From DASRFR01 sp035651455 (lineage in GTDB: Bacteria; Acidobacteriota; Terriglobia; Terriglobales; Acidobacteriaceae): DNA of 64,000 nt. The position numbers were made by a program, and so were the translations under genes. Below, piece by piece: positions 18,896 through 28,189 of this stretch; positions within the stretch are counted from its first letter, which is position 1; every line of letters begins with the position of its first letter. The notes beneath the pieces were generated by a model that saw only the letters and a list, made by a program, of their open reading frames with translations, made no database searches and was not told the origin of the DNA. The stretch lies in NCBI GenBank assembly GCA_035651455.1, contig DASRFR010000029.1, positions 248,001 to 312,000 on the forward strand, written 5' to 3'.

Positions 18896-21442
18896 CTACT
18901 CCCGCACCAGCGTTTCGTCGATGGCCACTTTGCTTCCCTTCTCGACGCTTATGATCTTCTCGACCGACTTGTACCCCGGGAAAGTGATATCCACTACATA
19001 GTGGCCGGGCGGCAGCAAGAATTCTGTCGGACTGGTCTTGTCCAGCATTCGCTGATTGACGGCAATCTGGGCGCCTTTGGGCTGAGTCTTAATATTGACA
19101 GCTCCCATTGTGGCAGCATCGCCGCCGCCAAACATCTTCTTGAACCGGCCCACGCTCTTCATATCATCTACGTTGCCAAGCTGCTTCAAATTCGGCGAGA
19201 ACCGAAACACCTGTCCCGGCTGGAGATCCGCGCTGGTGCTTTCATCCAGGTAGCCGGCTTTTTTGACCGCGAAGCTGTGCGTGCCTTTTTCTACCGTTAT
19301 CTGCGTTGGGGTAATCCGCCCACTGTCTTTGCCATCGACCCACACCGAGGCTCCGGCCGGCTCGCTGCCAACCCAAATTGTGGCAGCCACCTGTGCAAGG
19401 TGGATGACCAGGAATGACTTGCTTCCCGCCGCCACTTCAACGCTTCTGCTCTCTGATGTAAAACCCGCTTTGCTGACGCTGACCGTGTGCTGCCCCGGCA
19501 GCAGCCCGGGGACGTTGTACGGCGTGACCCAGGAGGGGTCGCTGTGGCCGTCGATCACTAACTGGGCTCCCTGCGGAGTGGAATCCACTGAAAGCTGGCC
19601 GGGAACGACTGCTACCGCCTTCTGAACCGGCGCCTGGGCGACCTTCTTCTTCCCCCGCGCCTTCACGACAGGCGCGACTTCTACCTGGGGCTGAACTTCC
19701 TGAGGAGCTTCGATCGTGGTTGTCTGGGGCGGTTGATGTGCCGGCGTTGTGGCCGGGACGGGTGCTTGTACTGGAGCGGCTGCCGCCGGCGCCGGACCGC
19801 TGTCGTCATCCGGGTTTTGCGAGTGAATGTGATATGCGATACCGCCGACAATCAACAAAATGAAGACCACCGCGCCCGCGATGGAGTAACCCACCAATTT
19901 AGGTGGAACGCTCTTGATCTCTTTGATCGCCTTCTGAGCGACTTCGCGGGGAGGAACCCTGGGCTTTTCCGGCTTGCTACTACGCAAGGCGGCCAACGCA
20001 GTCGGCTCGGGCATGGTCTCGGGCTCGGTGGGGGTAGGCGGCGGGGGCGGAACGTAGGCTTCTTTCAAAGGAGGCAGTTCGGTGAGTTCGGAGAAACTCA
20101 CTGGCTTGGGTCCTCCTATCGTTTCTCCCGCCATCATCGGGTCGACCGCGATCTTGGGTGCTGCAGGCGGTTCAGCCACCGGGGCCGCCGACATTGTCTC
20201 TGGTTCGGCGCTAAGCGCTTCAACCGACGCCTTGATGCAAGATGTAACGAACTGCGAACTTGGGGCAGCGCTCGAACTGGCAGATGTATATGAGCCCCCG
20301 GCCCATCCCGCCGCGGCGGCCGCTGTTTTCTTGCCCGGAACTTGTTTCTGAGTGAAGAAGTCGTGCTTCACTTCTTCGGAGCCGGTGTCGTGATTTGCTG
20401 CTTCGCTGTCCCGCTTTGCCACAGACGGGAGACTCGGAGCCTGCATCTCTTGCGGAGCTTGGACCTCAAATGTTTTCTGCGGCTCCGGTTGCGTCTTCGC
20501 AGCAAGTGCGGATTTCGCTGCAGGCGCCGGCTTGCTTTCTGGCCCTTGGCCCGCGAACTTCCCTGCCACTGCGGCGGGGCGAATGACGGGCGCGGCTTTC
20601 GGCGCATCCGGCTTTTTTGCCGGAGCGGTGCTCGCTTGCTTGCACTTCTCCAACTCGGTAATCAATTCCTGGCCATTCTGAAAGCGTTCCTCAGGAGATT
20701 TTTGCAGCGCCTTCATGATCAGCGCACTGACGGCCGGATGGATCTTCCGGTTGATCTGCACAGGCGGCACCGGCATTTCGTGCGCTATTTTGTGGCAGAC
20801 CGCCTCCCGGTCTTCACCGCTGAACGCCTGCTGATCGGTTACCATTTCGTACAGGATCGCCCCCCACGTGAACAAGTTAGAGCGTTCATCCAGGGGTTTG
20901 CCGGATATTTGTTCCGGAGAAGCATAGGAAAGCGCAGCCGGCACTTTTGCTGTCCCGCTCTCCATTGAACTCATCTGGGAGACGCCGAAACCGAGGATCT
21001 TTACCGTGCCGTCCCACTGCACCATGATCTTGGCTGGCTCCAGGCTGTAGTGCACAACGCCACACGATTGCACGTGGTCCAGGGCCTGACAGACTTGCCG
21101 CCCGATGTCGAGCAAATCCCAGATCGAAAATCCTTCTTTGCGGGCCAGCATGGTTGCGATGCTGTTACCCTGCACGTATTCCATGGCCGCGCAGAAAACT
21201 CCGTCGAACTCGCCCGCCCCATAAAGCAATGCGACGTTCTGGCTGTTGAGAGATTTGGTGGTATCTGCTTCCGCAAGCACGCGCTCCACCAGAGCCTTTG
21301 CCTGATCTTCTGGCATTTCCAGGCGGATCGCCTTCAAGGCTACTGTCTGGTTGGTCTCCGGATCATTTGCTTTATACACGGAGCCTTGCTCCGACTTGGC
21401 GATCTCGCTCAAGATTTCAAAACGGCCAATTTTAGTAGGCAT
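18896..21442 (-). CDS. Membrane PEGA-domain protein with a catalytically dead Ser/Thr kinase domain
   Basis: Residues about 5-270 have the protein kinase fold (VALKAIRL lysine, AMEYVQGNSI hinge, SPEQISGKPLDERSNLFTWG). The catalytic motifs are replaced: the HRDLKPxN loop reads HYSLEPAKIM, the DFG motif reads GFG, and the glycine loop reads EIAKSEQGSV. It is therefore a pseudokinase. A long Pro/Ala-rich linker (about 285-535) leads to one membrane helix (about 540-560). The outer part has three PEGA repeats (starting near LSVDSTPQGA, IWVGSEPAGA and VNIKTQPKGA). It may act as a scaffold or an envelope sensor. The frame extends upstream to 21487, but ATG 21442 (MPTKIGRFEIL) fits the kinase start. 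Confidence 0.85.
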   Translation of the reverse strand: MPTKIGRFEILSEIAKSEQGSVYKANDPETNQTVALKAIRLEMPEDQAKALVERVLAEADTTKSLNSQNVALLYGAGEFDGVFCAAMEYVQGNSIATMLARKEGFSIWDLLDIGRQVCQALDHVQSCGVVHYSLEPAKIMVQWDGTVKILGFGVSQMSSMESGTAKVPAALSYASPEQISGKPLDERSNLFTWGAILYEMVTDQQAFSGEDREAVCHKIAHEMPVPPVQINRKIHPAVSALIMKALQKSPEERFQNGQELITELEKCKQASTAPAKKPDAPKAAPVIRPAAVAGKFAGQGPESKPAPAAKSALAAKTQPEPQKTFEVQAPQEMQAPSLPSVAKRDSEAANHDTGSEEVKHDFFTQKQVPGKKTAAAAAGWAGGSYTSASSSAAPSSQFVTSCIKASVEALSAEPETMSAAPVAEPPAAPKIAVDPMMAGETIGGPKPVSFSELTELPPLKEAYVPPPPPTPTEPETMPEPTALAALRSSKPEKPRVPPREVAQKAIKEIKSVPPKLVGYSIAGAVVFILLIVGGIAYHIHSQNPDDDSGPAPAAAAPVQAPVPATTPAHQPPQTTTIEAPQEVQPQVEVAPVVKARGKKKVAQAPVQKAVAVVPGQLSVDSTPQGAQLVIDGHSDPSWVTPYNVPGLLPGQHTVSVSKAGFTSESRSVEVAAGSKSFLVIHLAQVAATIWVGSEPAGASVWVDGKDSGRITPTQITVEKGTHSFAVKKAGYLDESTSADLQPGQVFRFSPNLKQLGNVDDMKSVGRFKKMFGGGDAATMGAVNIKTQPKGAQIAVNQRMLDKTSPTEFLLPPGHYVVDITFPGYKSVEKIISVEKGSKVAIDETLVRE

Positions 21443-21751
21443 CGCAGCGGTCCTCGCGCAAACACAGACGCTTCTTCGGCAATCCATGGGGAATTGCCAG
21501 TCCCTGGGGGGGAGAGTCCGACGTAAGCATAACGCGCTGTTACCTGAGGTTCAGAGTTACGAAGGTACTCACGGCGCACCTCAGGATTGGGCGGCGGCGC
21601 GGGAAAAATGGTGACGGGAATGCCTGGGCCACTAACCCAGCACTGCATCACAGCATGGGGGTGATGCGTGTATTTGGTAGCAAACCACGAGTTGCTCTAT
21701 GCTTAAGTGGTTTACTGCTCGCCCAGAGCACGGCTCCGACCCGGAGTGTTC

Positions 21752-22488
21752 ATGACTCACCGGCTTTATCGCCAAGAGCGCGTTGCGCAACAAGCGGCGC
21801 AGCCTCTTAACCGTCGCCAAGCATCGCTTTTTCGCTGCTGTTGCTCACCGTCATGATGACGATCTGGCGGTCTTTCTACCTGAATGAGGGCAGTTCGCAG
21901 TCGGCGCAACGCTTGATTACTCGTCATAAAGTCTCGCTCGTGTTCTTTCTGCCTGCTTTTTACCGCGAAAAGATCCGCGCGCTTCCTGGTGTGCAGCATG
22001 TTGTCAACGAGACTTGGTCGCCACGACCGACGAAAACTGAAAGCGAGCACGCATTTCAACTGAATTGGATCGCCATGCTCGGCAATGTAAAAGCTTTTAT
22101 CCTGAGCATCTGCGTGGCCGTTGTATTCGCAACCCTTGTGGTCTCGGCGACGACGATGGCGATGTCGATCCGTGAACGGACACGGGAAGTCGCACTGCTG
22201 AAGACGCTTGGTTTTACTCTCGCCGGGGTCCTGACTCTTTTTGTCTGCGAAGGTATAGCACTGGCATTATCAGGAGGGCTGCTCGGGGCTTTGGTAGCGA
22301 ATGGGATTGTTGCCCTGATGGCACGGTCTCCGCAAGCTGGCTTGTTCCTTGCGGGCATTAAGGTTACTCCTGGGACGATGCTCGTCGCCCTCTCAGTGGC
22401 CGCGTTCGTGGGCTTTCTGAGCACCTTTCTGCCCTCCTATCGCGCGTCGCAAACCAACATCGTAGACGGACTCCGGCATGTTGGCTAA
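21752..22488 (+). pseudogene. Decayed MacB/FtsX-type permease, frameshifted and internally deleted
   Basis: This is a degenerate copy of the intact permease that starts at 22751. From ATG 21752 the DNA aligns with the first 108 bases of that gene, but two indels (net minus 2, then plus 1) break the frame. The frame recovers at about 21841 (LLTVMMTIWR). At about 22010-22030 some 140 codons of the periplasmic domain are missing compared with the neighbour: VVNETWSPRPTKTESE against VVNSQW ... EPTKTETE. The C-terminal three helices and the RERTREVALLKTLGFT motif remain, ending DGLRHVG. A shorter protein from TTG 21841 could be made but lacks the extracytoplasmic core. It arose by tandem duplication. 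Confidence 0.8.
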
Positions 22489-22750
22489 AACAAGACACTG
22501 CACACCAGTCGATTCGTCTTGCGTCATCTTTCCGCACCTGTCGTAACATTTATTGCGATTGGCCCGTTATAAAGCATGGGCAAATGTACCGTTTACCTCT
22601 GGCGCTTGATCATTAGCCGCGGAAACGCTGAGCCGGGCGCAACGGTTGTCGGTTGTTTGCCTATGTTTTATGCTGAATTGAGCTCGGTATTAGTGGAGCA
22701 TGCGCGGTTTATCCTTTTCAATCTGCCTGCTGTAGTGCGGAGTCCTCATC

Positions 22751-23893
22751 ATGACCCTGACCCGGTTCGTCACCAAGAACGCATTCCGGAACAAGCGGCG
22801 AAGCACACTGACCATTCTTAGCATCGGCTTCTCCCTCCTTCTGCTCACGCTGATGATGACGATCTGGCGCGGATTTTATATCGACAAGGGCAGCGCGCAA
22901 TCGGCCCAGCGGGTAGTGGTGCGCCACAAGGTTTCGCTGGTTTTCTCCCTGCCTTCGTTTTACCGGGAAAAGATTCGCGCCATTCCCGGCGTAGTCTCGG
23001 TGGTGAACTCGCAATGGTTCGGCGGGCAGTACAAAGACGATAAGCCGGAAAACTTTTTCGCGCAGTTCGGTACTGATCCGACTGAACTCTTGAAGGTGTA
23101 TCCGGAGTTTCAGATTCCTGCCGACCAAGTGGAGGCATGGCAGAAGGATAGGGCCGGTGCAATCGTCGATTCCGAACTGGCGAAGAAGTTCAACTGGAAA
23201 GTCGGCGACCGGCTCAACATCAAGGGAGTCATTTTCCCGGTGGATCTCGAACTGACTATTCGAGGAATTTTCACCGCGCCCACACCCACCCAGGCAATTT
23301 ATTTCAACAAGACTTACATCGATGAGGCCTATCCACGGGTAAAAGGCAAAGATGGAGTTTTTGCAGTGCTCACCGCGACACCCCAGGACGTCACCCGAGT
23401 GGCGCAAACCATCGACGAAGATTTTCGCAATGCGCCGGAACCCACGAAGACAGAAACCGAGCGAGCGTTCCAACTCAGTTTTGTCGCCATGTTGGGCAAT
23501 GTAAAGGCCTTTATTCTCAGCATCTGTGGAGCTGTGGTATTTGCCATCTTGCTGGTTTCGGCTAACACTATGGCCATGTCGATACGCGAACGCACGCGCG
23601 AGGTGGCCCTGCTGAAGACCTTAGGTTTCACGCAACGCAGCATCCTGGGACTTTTCGTAGGCGAGGCAATTTCGCTGGCTCTGATGGGCGGGCTGCTTGG
23701 TTCTTTGATCGCTTTCGTGCTGGGCAATATGGCGGCACACCAGGGCGGTTTTTTGGCCACCATGCGAGTAGAACCGAGCACGGTTCTCGTCTCCTTGGTG
23801 GTTGCAGCAGCGATGGGCTTTCTCAGCGCGGCGCTCCCCTCTTACCATGCTGCCCGGGGCAACATTGTCGAAGGCTTGCGGCACATTGGCTAA
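22751..23893 (+). CDS. ABC transporter permease, MacB/FtsX family
   Basis: This 380-aa protein has the MacB-type layout: an N-terminal helix (about 18-40), a large extracytoplasmic domain (about 45-255) and three C-terminal helices with the FtsX-domain motif MSIRERTREVALLKTLGFT. It is one of two permeases of an export-type ABC system encoded together with an HlyD/MacA-like adaptor and an ATPase. The start is ATG 22751. The preceding 260 bases separate it from its decayed paralogue and probably contain the operon promoter, which was not pinned down. The substrate could be a small molecule, peptide or lipid and cannot be inferred. Confidence 0.88.
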   Translation: MTLTRFVTKNAFRNKRRSTLTILSIGFSLLLLTLMMTIWRGFYIDKGSAQSAQRVVVRHKVSLVFSLPSFYREKIRAIPGVVSVVNSQWFGGQYKDDKPENFFAQFGTDPTELLKVYPEFQIPADQVEAWQKDRAGAIVDSELAKKFNWKVGDRLNIKGVIFPVDLELTIRGIFTAPTPTQAIYFNKTYIDEAYPRVKGKDGVFAVLTATPQDVTRVAQTIDEDFRNAPEPTKTETERAFQLSFVAMLGNVKAFILSICGAVVFAILLVSANTMAMSIRERTREVALLKTLGFTQRSILGLFVGEAISLALMGGLLGSLIAFVLGNMAAHQGGFLATMRVEPSTVLVSLVVAAAMGFLSAALPSYHAARGNIVEGLRHIG

Positions 23894-23920
23894 CACCAGA
23901 GTCTTGGAGAGAAGAGATCG

Positions 23921-25084
23921 ATGGCTATACCGCTGAGCTACAACGTTCGCAACCTGCGACTCCGCAAGGGTCTGACCATCATGACGGCTCTCGGTATTGC
24001 CCTTACTGTTGCAACGGCTGTGTTCATCATGGCTCTGCTCGCCGGGTTGAATAGGGCGTTTGGCACGACCGGCGATCCGCTGAACGTGCTGGTGCTTCGA
24101 AAAGGGTCCACCTCGGAACTAGCGGCCGGTGGAGTTTCCCGCGACGCCATGCAGGTGTTCAAGGATCTTCCCGGAATCGCGAAGAACAATCGTGGCGAAC
24201 CGATGGCCTCTGGCGAAGATATTCTGGTGATTGTGCTGCCTAGAAAAGACGGCACCGGCGAAGTGAATGTCACTACCCGTTTTCTGACACCCCTGGGGAT
24301 TGAAATGCGGCCAAAAGTTCACCTGGTCGCCGGACGGTGGTTTACGCCCGGCCAGCGCGAGGTGGTGGTGAGCAAATCGATCAACCAGCGCTTTGCCAAA
24401 GCCAATATCGGCGATACCATGCGCATCGGGAATGGCGAGTGGAACGTAGTCGGCATTTTCGACGCGGAGGGCACGGCGCATGAATCCGAAATTTGGGGCG
24501 ACATCAACCAGCTCGCGACGGATTTCGAACGCACTGTGTATTCTTCGGTCCTGCTTCGCGCCACCGATCCAGTATCCGCGGCGGCGCTCAAGAATCGCGC
24601 CAATGACGACCAGCGCCTGGAACTTAATGGAATGCTGGAGCCGGACTATTACGCATCGCAGACCAAGTCCGGCGCGCCCATCAAGTTCGTAGGAGTCATC
24701 GTGGCCATCATTATGGCGATCGGATCCAGTTTCGCCGCCATGAATACGATGTATGCGGCGGTCGCGTATCGCGGACGCGAGATTGCCACCCTGCGGGTGA
24801 TCGGTTTCTCGCGGCCCAGTATTCTCACGTCGTTCGTAATCGAGTCATTGTTGATGTCCATACTGGGTGCATTGGTTGGTCTGGTGTTGATGCTGCCGTT
24901 CAACAACATGACAACGGGGACGCAGAATCAGGTCACGTTCAGCGAAGTGGTGTTCCGCCTGCAAATGACGCCACCGGTGGTCATTACGGCAGTGCTTTTC
25001 GCCATGGTCATGGGATTGTTCGGCGGACTCGCTCCCGCCTGGCACGCGGCCAAGCAGGACATCCTGGCAGCATTAAGGGGCTAG
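23921..25084 (+). CDS. ABC transporter permease, MacB/FtsX family (second)
   Basis: This is the second MacB-like permease of the operon (387 aa): an N-terminal helix at about 18-40, an extracytoplasmic core (about 45-255), and three C-terminal helices with the motif YRGREIATLRVIGFSRPSILTSF. It is divergent from the 22751 permease, suggesting a heterodimer. A GGAGAGAAGAG ribosome site precedes ATG 23921. It ends 29 bases before the adaptor gene. Confidence 0.88.
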   Translation: MAIPLSYNVRNLRLRKGLTIMTALGIALTVATAVFIMALLAGLNRAFGTTGDPLNVLVLRKGSTSELAAGGVSRDAMQVFKDLPGIAKNNRGEPMASGEDILVIVLPRKDGTGEVNVTTRFLTPLGIEMRPKVHLVAGRWFTPGQREVVVSKSINQRFAKANIGDTMRIGNGEWNVVGIFDAEGTAHESEIWGDINQLATDFERTVYSSVLLRATDPVSAAALKNRANDDQRLELNGMLEPDYYASQTKSGAPIKFVGVIVAIIMAIGSSFAAMNTMYAAVAYRGREIATLRVIGFSRPSILTSFVIESLLMSILGALVGLVLMLPFNNMTTGTQNQVTFSEVVFRLQMTPPVVITAVLFAMVMGLFGGLAPAWHAAKQDILAALRG

Positions 25085-25113
25085 AAGCAGAAAAATGGCA
25101 GCGCGTCAGTGAT

Positions 25114-26478
25114 ATGCCAATTGATACCAAACATCAAGATCTGCAAGGCCTGCGCATCGACCGCTCGCATCGAGCGGGTGCCGAAGGTGAGCCACCGCTC
25201 TGGGCTAAACGCTGGATCGTAGTCGGTATTACGATATTGGTTCTCCTTAGCGTCGCTACACTCGCCTACAAGCTCTTGTCGTCTGACGCCCCGGAAGTGG
25301 AAGTCACGCGCGCGCAAGTCGAGAGCAGCGATATCGGTGGTGTAATTCTCTCCGCCAGCGGCTATATCGTCGCCCACCACAAGATCAACGTGAACTCGAA
25401 AGTTACCGGACGCGTCGCCTGGATCGGCGTGGAAAAGGGCGATAAGGTCAAAGAGGGACAGGTACTGGTCCGCCTGGAAGACGAGGAATTCCGCGCGCAG
25501 GTCAAACAGAGCGAAGGCAACGTGGCCAATGCCAGGGCATATCTCGACGAACTGGAACACGGCTCGCGGCCCGAGGAGATTCTGCAGGCGCAGCATAACC
25601 TGGACGAAGCTCGCGCCACGGCTGCGAACGACCGGATCACATTCGATCGCACCAAGCAGTTGGTGGCAGAGGGTGTGTTGTCGAAACAGGCGCTCGATGA
25701 TGCAACCGCCAAGCTGGACGCCGACCAGCAGCGCGTGAATTCTCTTCAGCAGTTGTTCACGCTGGCGAAGATCGGTCCCCGACCCGAAGAGCTCGCGCGC
25801 GCCCGGGGCGCATTGCTGCAGGCCGAAGGTCAGCTCGCGTACGCCAAGTCGCAGCTAGATGCTACGGTGATACGCGCGCCCGTCACTGGAACCATTCTCG
25901 AACGCACCGCGGAACGTGGGGAGCTGATCACGTCACAATTCGCGAGCCAAGCGGAAGGCGGTCCTGTCGGGTCGGTGGTCGCACTCGCTGATCTCAACGA
26001 CCTGCAGGTTGAACTCGACATTGCACAGGACGATTTCGCCAAACTCTCTGCCAGGCAGAAGGGCGTTGTCACCGTGGACGCGTATCCCGATCGGAAGTAC
26101 GACGGCCTGATCGCTGAGATTTCTCCCGAAGCCAACCGCCAAAAAGCCACGGTCCAGGTTAAGGTGCAGATTCTCAACCCTGACCAGTATCTGCGTCCGG
26201 AAATGAATTCGACCGTGAAATTCCTGGCCGATCAAGAAAAGCAATCCAACCAGGCGTCCGGCGTCTTTGTGCCTGCAGCAGCGGTACGCGACGTGAACGG
26301 CAAGAAGATGGTGATGCTGGCTTTTGAAGGCAAAGCAGTAGCCCGTGAAGTCCACATCGTGGGCCAGCGTAGCGGTGGGTTCCTGGTGAGCGGCCTGGTC
26401 GGGGGCGAAGATCTCATTACCTCCGCTCCGGCAAGCCTCAAAGATGGGCAGAAAATAAAGATCAAAGGACAATCATGA
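25114..26478 (+). CDS. HlyD/MacA-like periplasmic adaptor (membrane fusion protein)
   Basis: This protein is anchored by one N-terminal helix (about residues 30-50, [19 protein letters not shown]). A lipoyl-like half ([42 protein letters not shown]) follows, then a long coiled-coil hairpin (about 125-235), the second lipoyl half ([21 protein letters not shown]) and beta-barrel plus membrane-proximal domains. It links the inner-membrane ABC permeases to an outer-membrane channel; no TolC-like gene is in the window. It ends in an ATGA overlap with the ATPase gene. Confidence 0.9.
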   Translation: MPIDTKHQDLQGLRIDRSHRAGAEGEPPLWAKRWIVVGITILVLLSVATLAYKLLSSDAPEVEVTRAQVESSDIGGVILSASGYIVAHHKINVNSKVTGRVAWIGVEKGDKVKEGQVLVRLEDEEFRAQVKQSEGNVANARAYLDELEHGSRPEEILQAQHNLDEARATAANDRITFDRTKQLVAEGVLSKQALDDATAKLDADQQRVNSLQQLFTLAKIGPRPEELARARGALLQAEGQLAYAKSQLDATVIRAPVTGTILERTAERGELITSQFASQAEGGPVGSVVALADLNDLQVELDIAQDDFAKLSARQKGVVTVDAYPDRKYDGLIAEISPEANRQKATVQVKVQILNPDQYLRPEMNSTVKFLADQEKQSNQASGVFVPAAAVRDVNGKKMVMLAFEGKAVAREVHIVGQRSGGFLVSGLVGGEDLITSAPASLKDGQKIKIKGQS

Positions 26479-27188
26479 GTACTGCGACAGCCCCTAACAC
26501 TGCCACGGACACCAAGGTCGTCCAGGTCCGTAATGTCAGCAAGATCTTCAAGCGCGATGCCTTCGAGGTGAAAGCGCTGGAGGATGTTTCCATCGATATC
26601 GCAAAGGGCGAGTTTCTTGCTCTGATGGGCCCGTCAGGTTCGGGCAAGACTACGCTCCTGAATATGATCGCGGCCATTGACCGGCCCACCGCGGGAGAAC
26701 TGCTCGTCATGGGCGAAAACATTTTTCGTTTCGGCGATCGGCAATCCGCGCATTGGCGCAATGAGCACATCGGATACGTCTTTCAGACTTTCAATCTGAT
26801 CCCTGTGCTCACCGCATTCGAAAACGTGGAATTACCGCTGCTCCTCACCAAGCTGAGCCAGCAGCAGCGCCGCGATCACGTCATGACGGCGCTCAAACTG
26901 GTTGGACTCGAGGAACGAGTCGGGCATCTTCCCAAGCAGCTCTCCGGCGGGCAGGAACAGCGCGTAGCCATTGCGCGCGCCATCGTGAGCGATCCCACCC
27001 TGCTCCTGGCGGACGAGCCGACGGGAGATCTCGACAGTCATGCTGCGACGGAGATTTTAGAAATTTTGAAGCGGCTGAACGAGGACTTCCACAAGACGAT
27101 CGTCATGGTAACGCACGATCCGCACGCCGCGAGCTACGCGCACGTTACCCGCCACCTGGAGAAAGGAATGCTTCTACCGCCGTCGTAG
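26475..27188 (+). CDS. ABC transporter ATP-binding protein (LolD/MacB type)
   Basis: This cytoplasmic ATPase energises the two preceding permeases. It has Walker [11 protein letters not shown], a Q-loop ([10 protein letters not shown]), the ABC signature [14 protein letters not shown], Walker [14 protein letters not shown] and a switch His in [10 protein letters not shown]. Length (237 aa) is that of a stand-alone NBD. The gene overlaps the adaptor gene by four bases. The signature has Glu where Gln is commoner, a tolerated change. Confidence 0.94.
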   Translation: MSTATAPNTATDTKVVQVRNVSKIFKRDAFEVKALEDVSIDIAKGEFLALMGPSGSGKTTLLNMIAAIDRPTAGELLVMGENIFRFGDRQSAHWRNEHIGYVFQTFNLIPVLTAFENVELPLLLTKLSQQQRRDHVMTALKLVGLEERVGHLPKQLSGGQEQRVAIARAIVSDPTLLLADEPTGDLDSHAATEILEILKRLNEDFHKTIVMVTHDPHAASYAHVTRHLEKGMLLPPS

Positions 27189-27212
27189 CGCGTCGGCGAG
27201 CATATACAAAGC

Positions 27213-27252
27213 GAGGCTCCCGCGCTTTGCCACGTTCCGACGCGGGAACCTC
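27213..27252. terminator. Inverted repeat between convergent genes, possible bidirectional terminator
   Basis: The arms GAGGCTCCCGCG (27213-27224) and CGCGGGAACCTC (27241-27252) pair over 12 positions with one mismatch around a 16-base loop. It lies in the short space between the ABC ATPase gene (plus) and the next minus-strand gene. No U-tract follows on either side, so a terminator role is uncertain. Confidence 0.4.
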
Positions 27253-27284
27253 AACCGCAGACCTCAGTTGTCGTAGCCACTGTC

Positions 27285-27833
27285 TTAGGCAATGCGGGTC
27301 TCATTAGGACTACCCGCGGGCAGACTGTCGCTCGGGTCCGCCACCCACTCCCAGGCTCGCCGCCCATTTTCCTTGATGACCGTCCGCGCCTCGCCGTATT
27401 CGACCAGGCGGTTCAACACGGTCGTAACTGAGGCAAGAGGATCTTTATGCCGTAGCAGCACCGGCGGCAGTCGCTTCTGAATCTGCTCACAGACGTCACG
27501 TGCGCCGAGAGGCCGGGTCGACTCCATAAGAACCATGCGACAGGCTTTCGTAAACCCCGGCTGACGTCCGCTGGTCTTGCGATCTACCAACTCCAGCAGT
27601 TCGTCATTTAAAACCTCGTCGCCAAACAGATTCGCCAATCCGACGATGGTCTGCTTCACGGTGCCGATGCGTTTCATAATCTCGGCCCGTTGCCGGATCA
27701 ATTGCCGTAATTCTTCGTGCGCGGTCTTTACAACTTCCTGGACGTGCGCATCGCCGTTCCCGGAAAGATTCCTGCCCACGGCAGGGTTTAGGCTGCTTCC
27801 GTTTCCATTCGTTCCGTTTCCCAGACTTGGCAT
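27285..27833 (-). CDS. Hypothetical protein with a winged-helix-like C-terminal segment
   Basis: Family not recognised. After a Gly/Asn-rich N-terminus (MPSLGNGTNGNG) there is a helical stretch with an acidic-basic pattern (HEELRQLIRQRAEIMKRIG). The C-terminal region (TKACRMVLMES, ARDVCEQIQ, ASVTTVLNRLVEYGEARTV, GRRAWEWV) reads like a winged-helix or HARE-type fold with a beta-hairpin wing. The frame is open to 27992, but ATG 27833, preceded by a G-rich stretch, gives a sensible 182-aa protein. It may be a DNA-binding protein, judged only from secondary-structure pattern. Confidence 0.6.
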   Translation of the reverse strand: MPSLGNGTNGNGSSLNPAVGRNLSGNGDAHVQEVVKTAHEELRQLIRQRAEIMKRIGTVKQTIVGLANLFGDEVLNDELLELVDRKTSGRQPGFTKACRMVLMESTRPLGARDVCEQIQKRLPPVLLRHKDPLASVTTVLNRLVEYGEARTVIKENGRRAWEWVADPSDSLPAGSPNETRIA

Positions 27834-28189
27834 ATTTGCCACCCCCACTGCTATCTCACCCCTGCTCTCCGCTCCACGAAGCGATGCTTGGGAAAAGATA
27901 CGAGGCTGTCCCCGCTCTTCGGATACGCATGAAACGTTCCGCTGGTTCCCCATTTTTGACGTCGTACCCGACTTTGCCTGCACCCGTTCCATAAATCTGT
28001 AGGTCCTGTGTGCGTGGTCCGGGTAATTGACTAGTTAGACGGAGGCAAGGGAAAACCGTTAGCTGCCTGGGCAAAGGAGAATCGCGAGCGGAAGCGCAAT
28101 TGCAAGATGTCGGCGGACTGCATTGAGGCCACTGGAGAGTCCGGGATTACTGCCGCCCAGCTTGGCTCCCCAACAGCAGCTTGGCTGGA

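Noticed and set aside
22489..22750. Promoter for the ABC export operon (TTGCGT and TAACAT near 22519-22549, TTATAA at 22567)
   Set aside because: Hexamer spacing is 19 bases and the alternative has no -35; not strong enough to list.
21488..22750. Mobile element as cause of the permease duplication
   Set aside because: No transposase, terminal inverted repeats or target duplications were seen; simple tandem duplication explains the paralogue.
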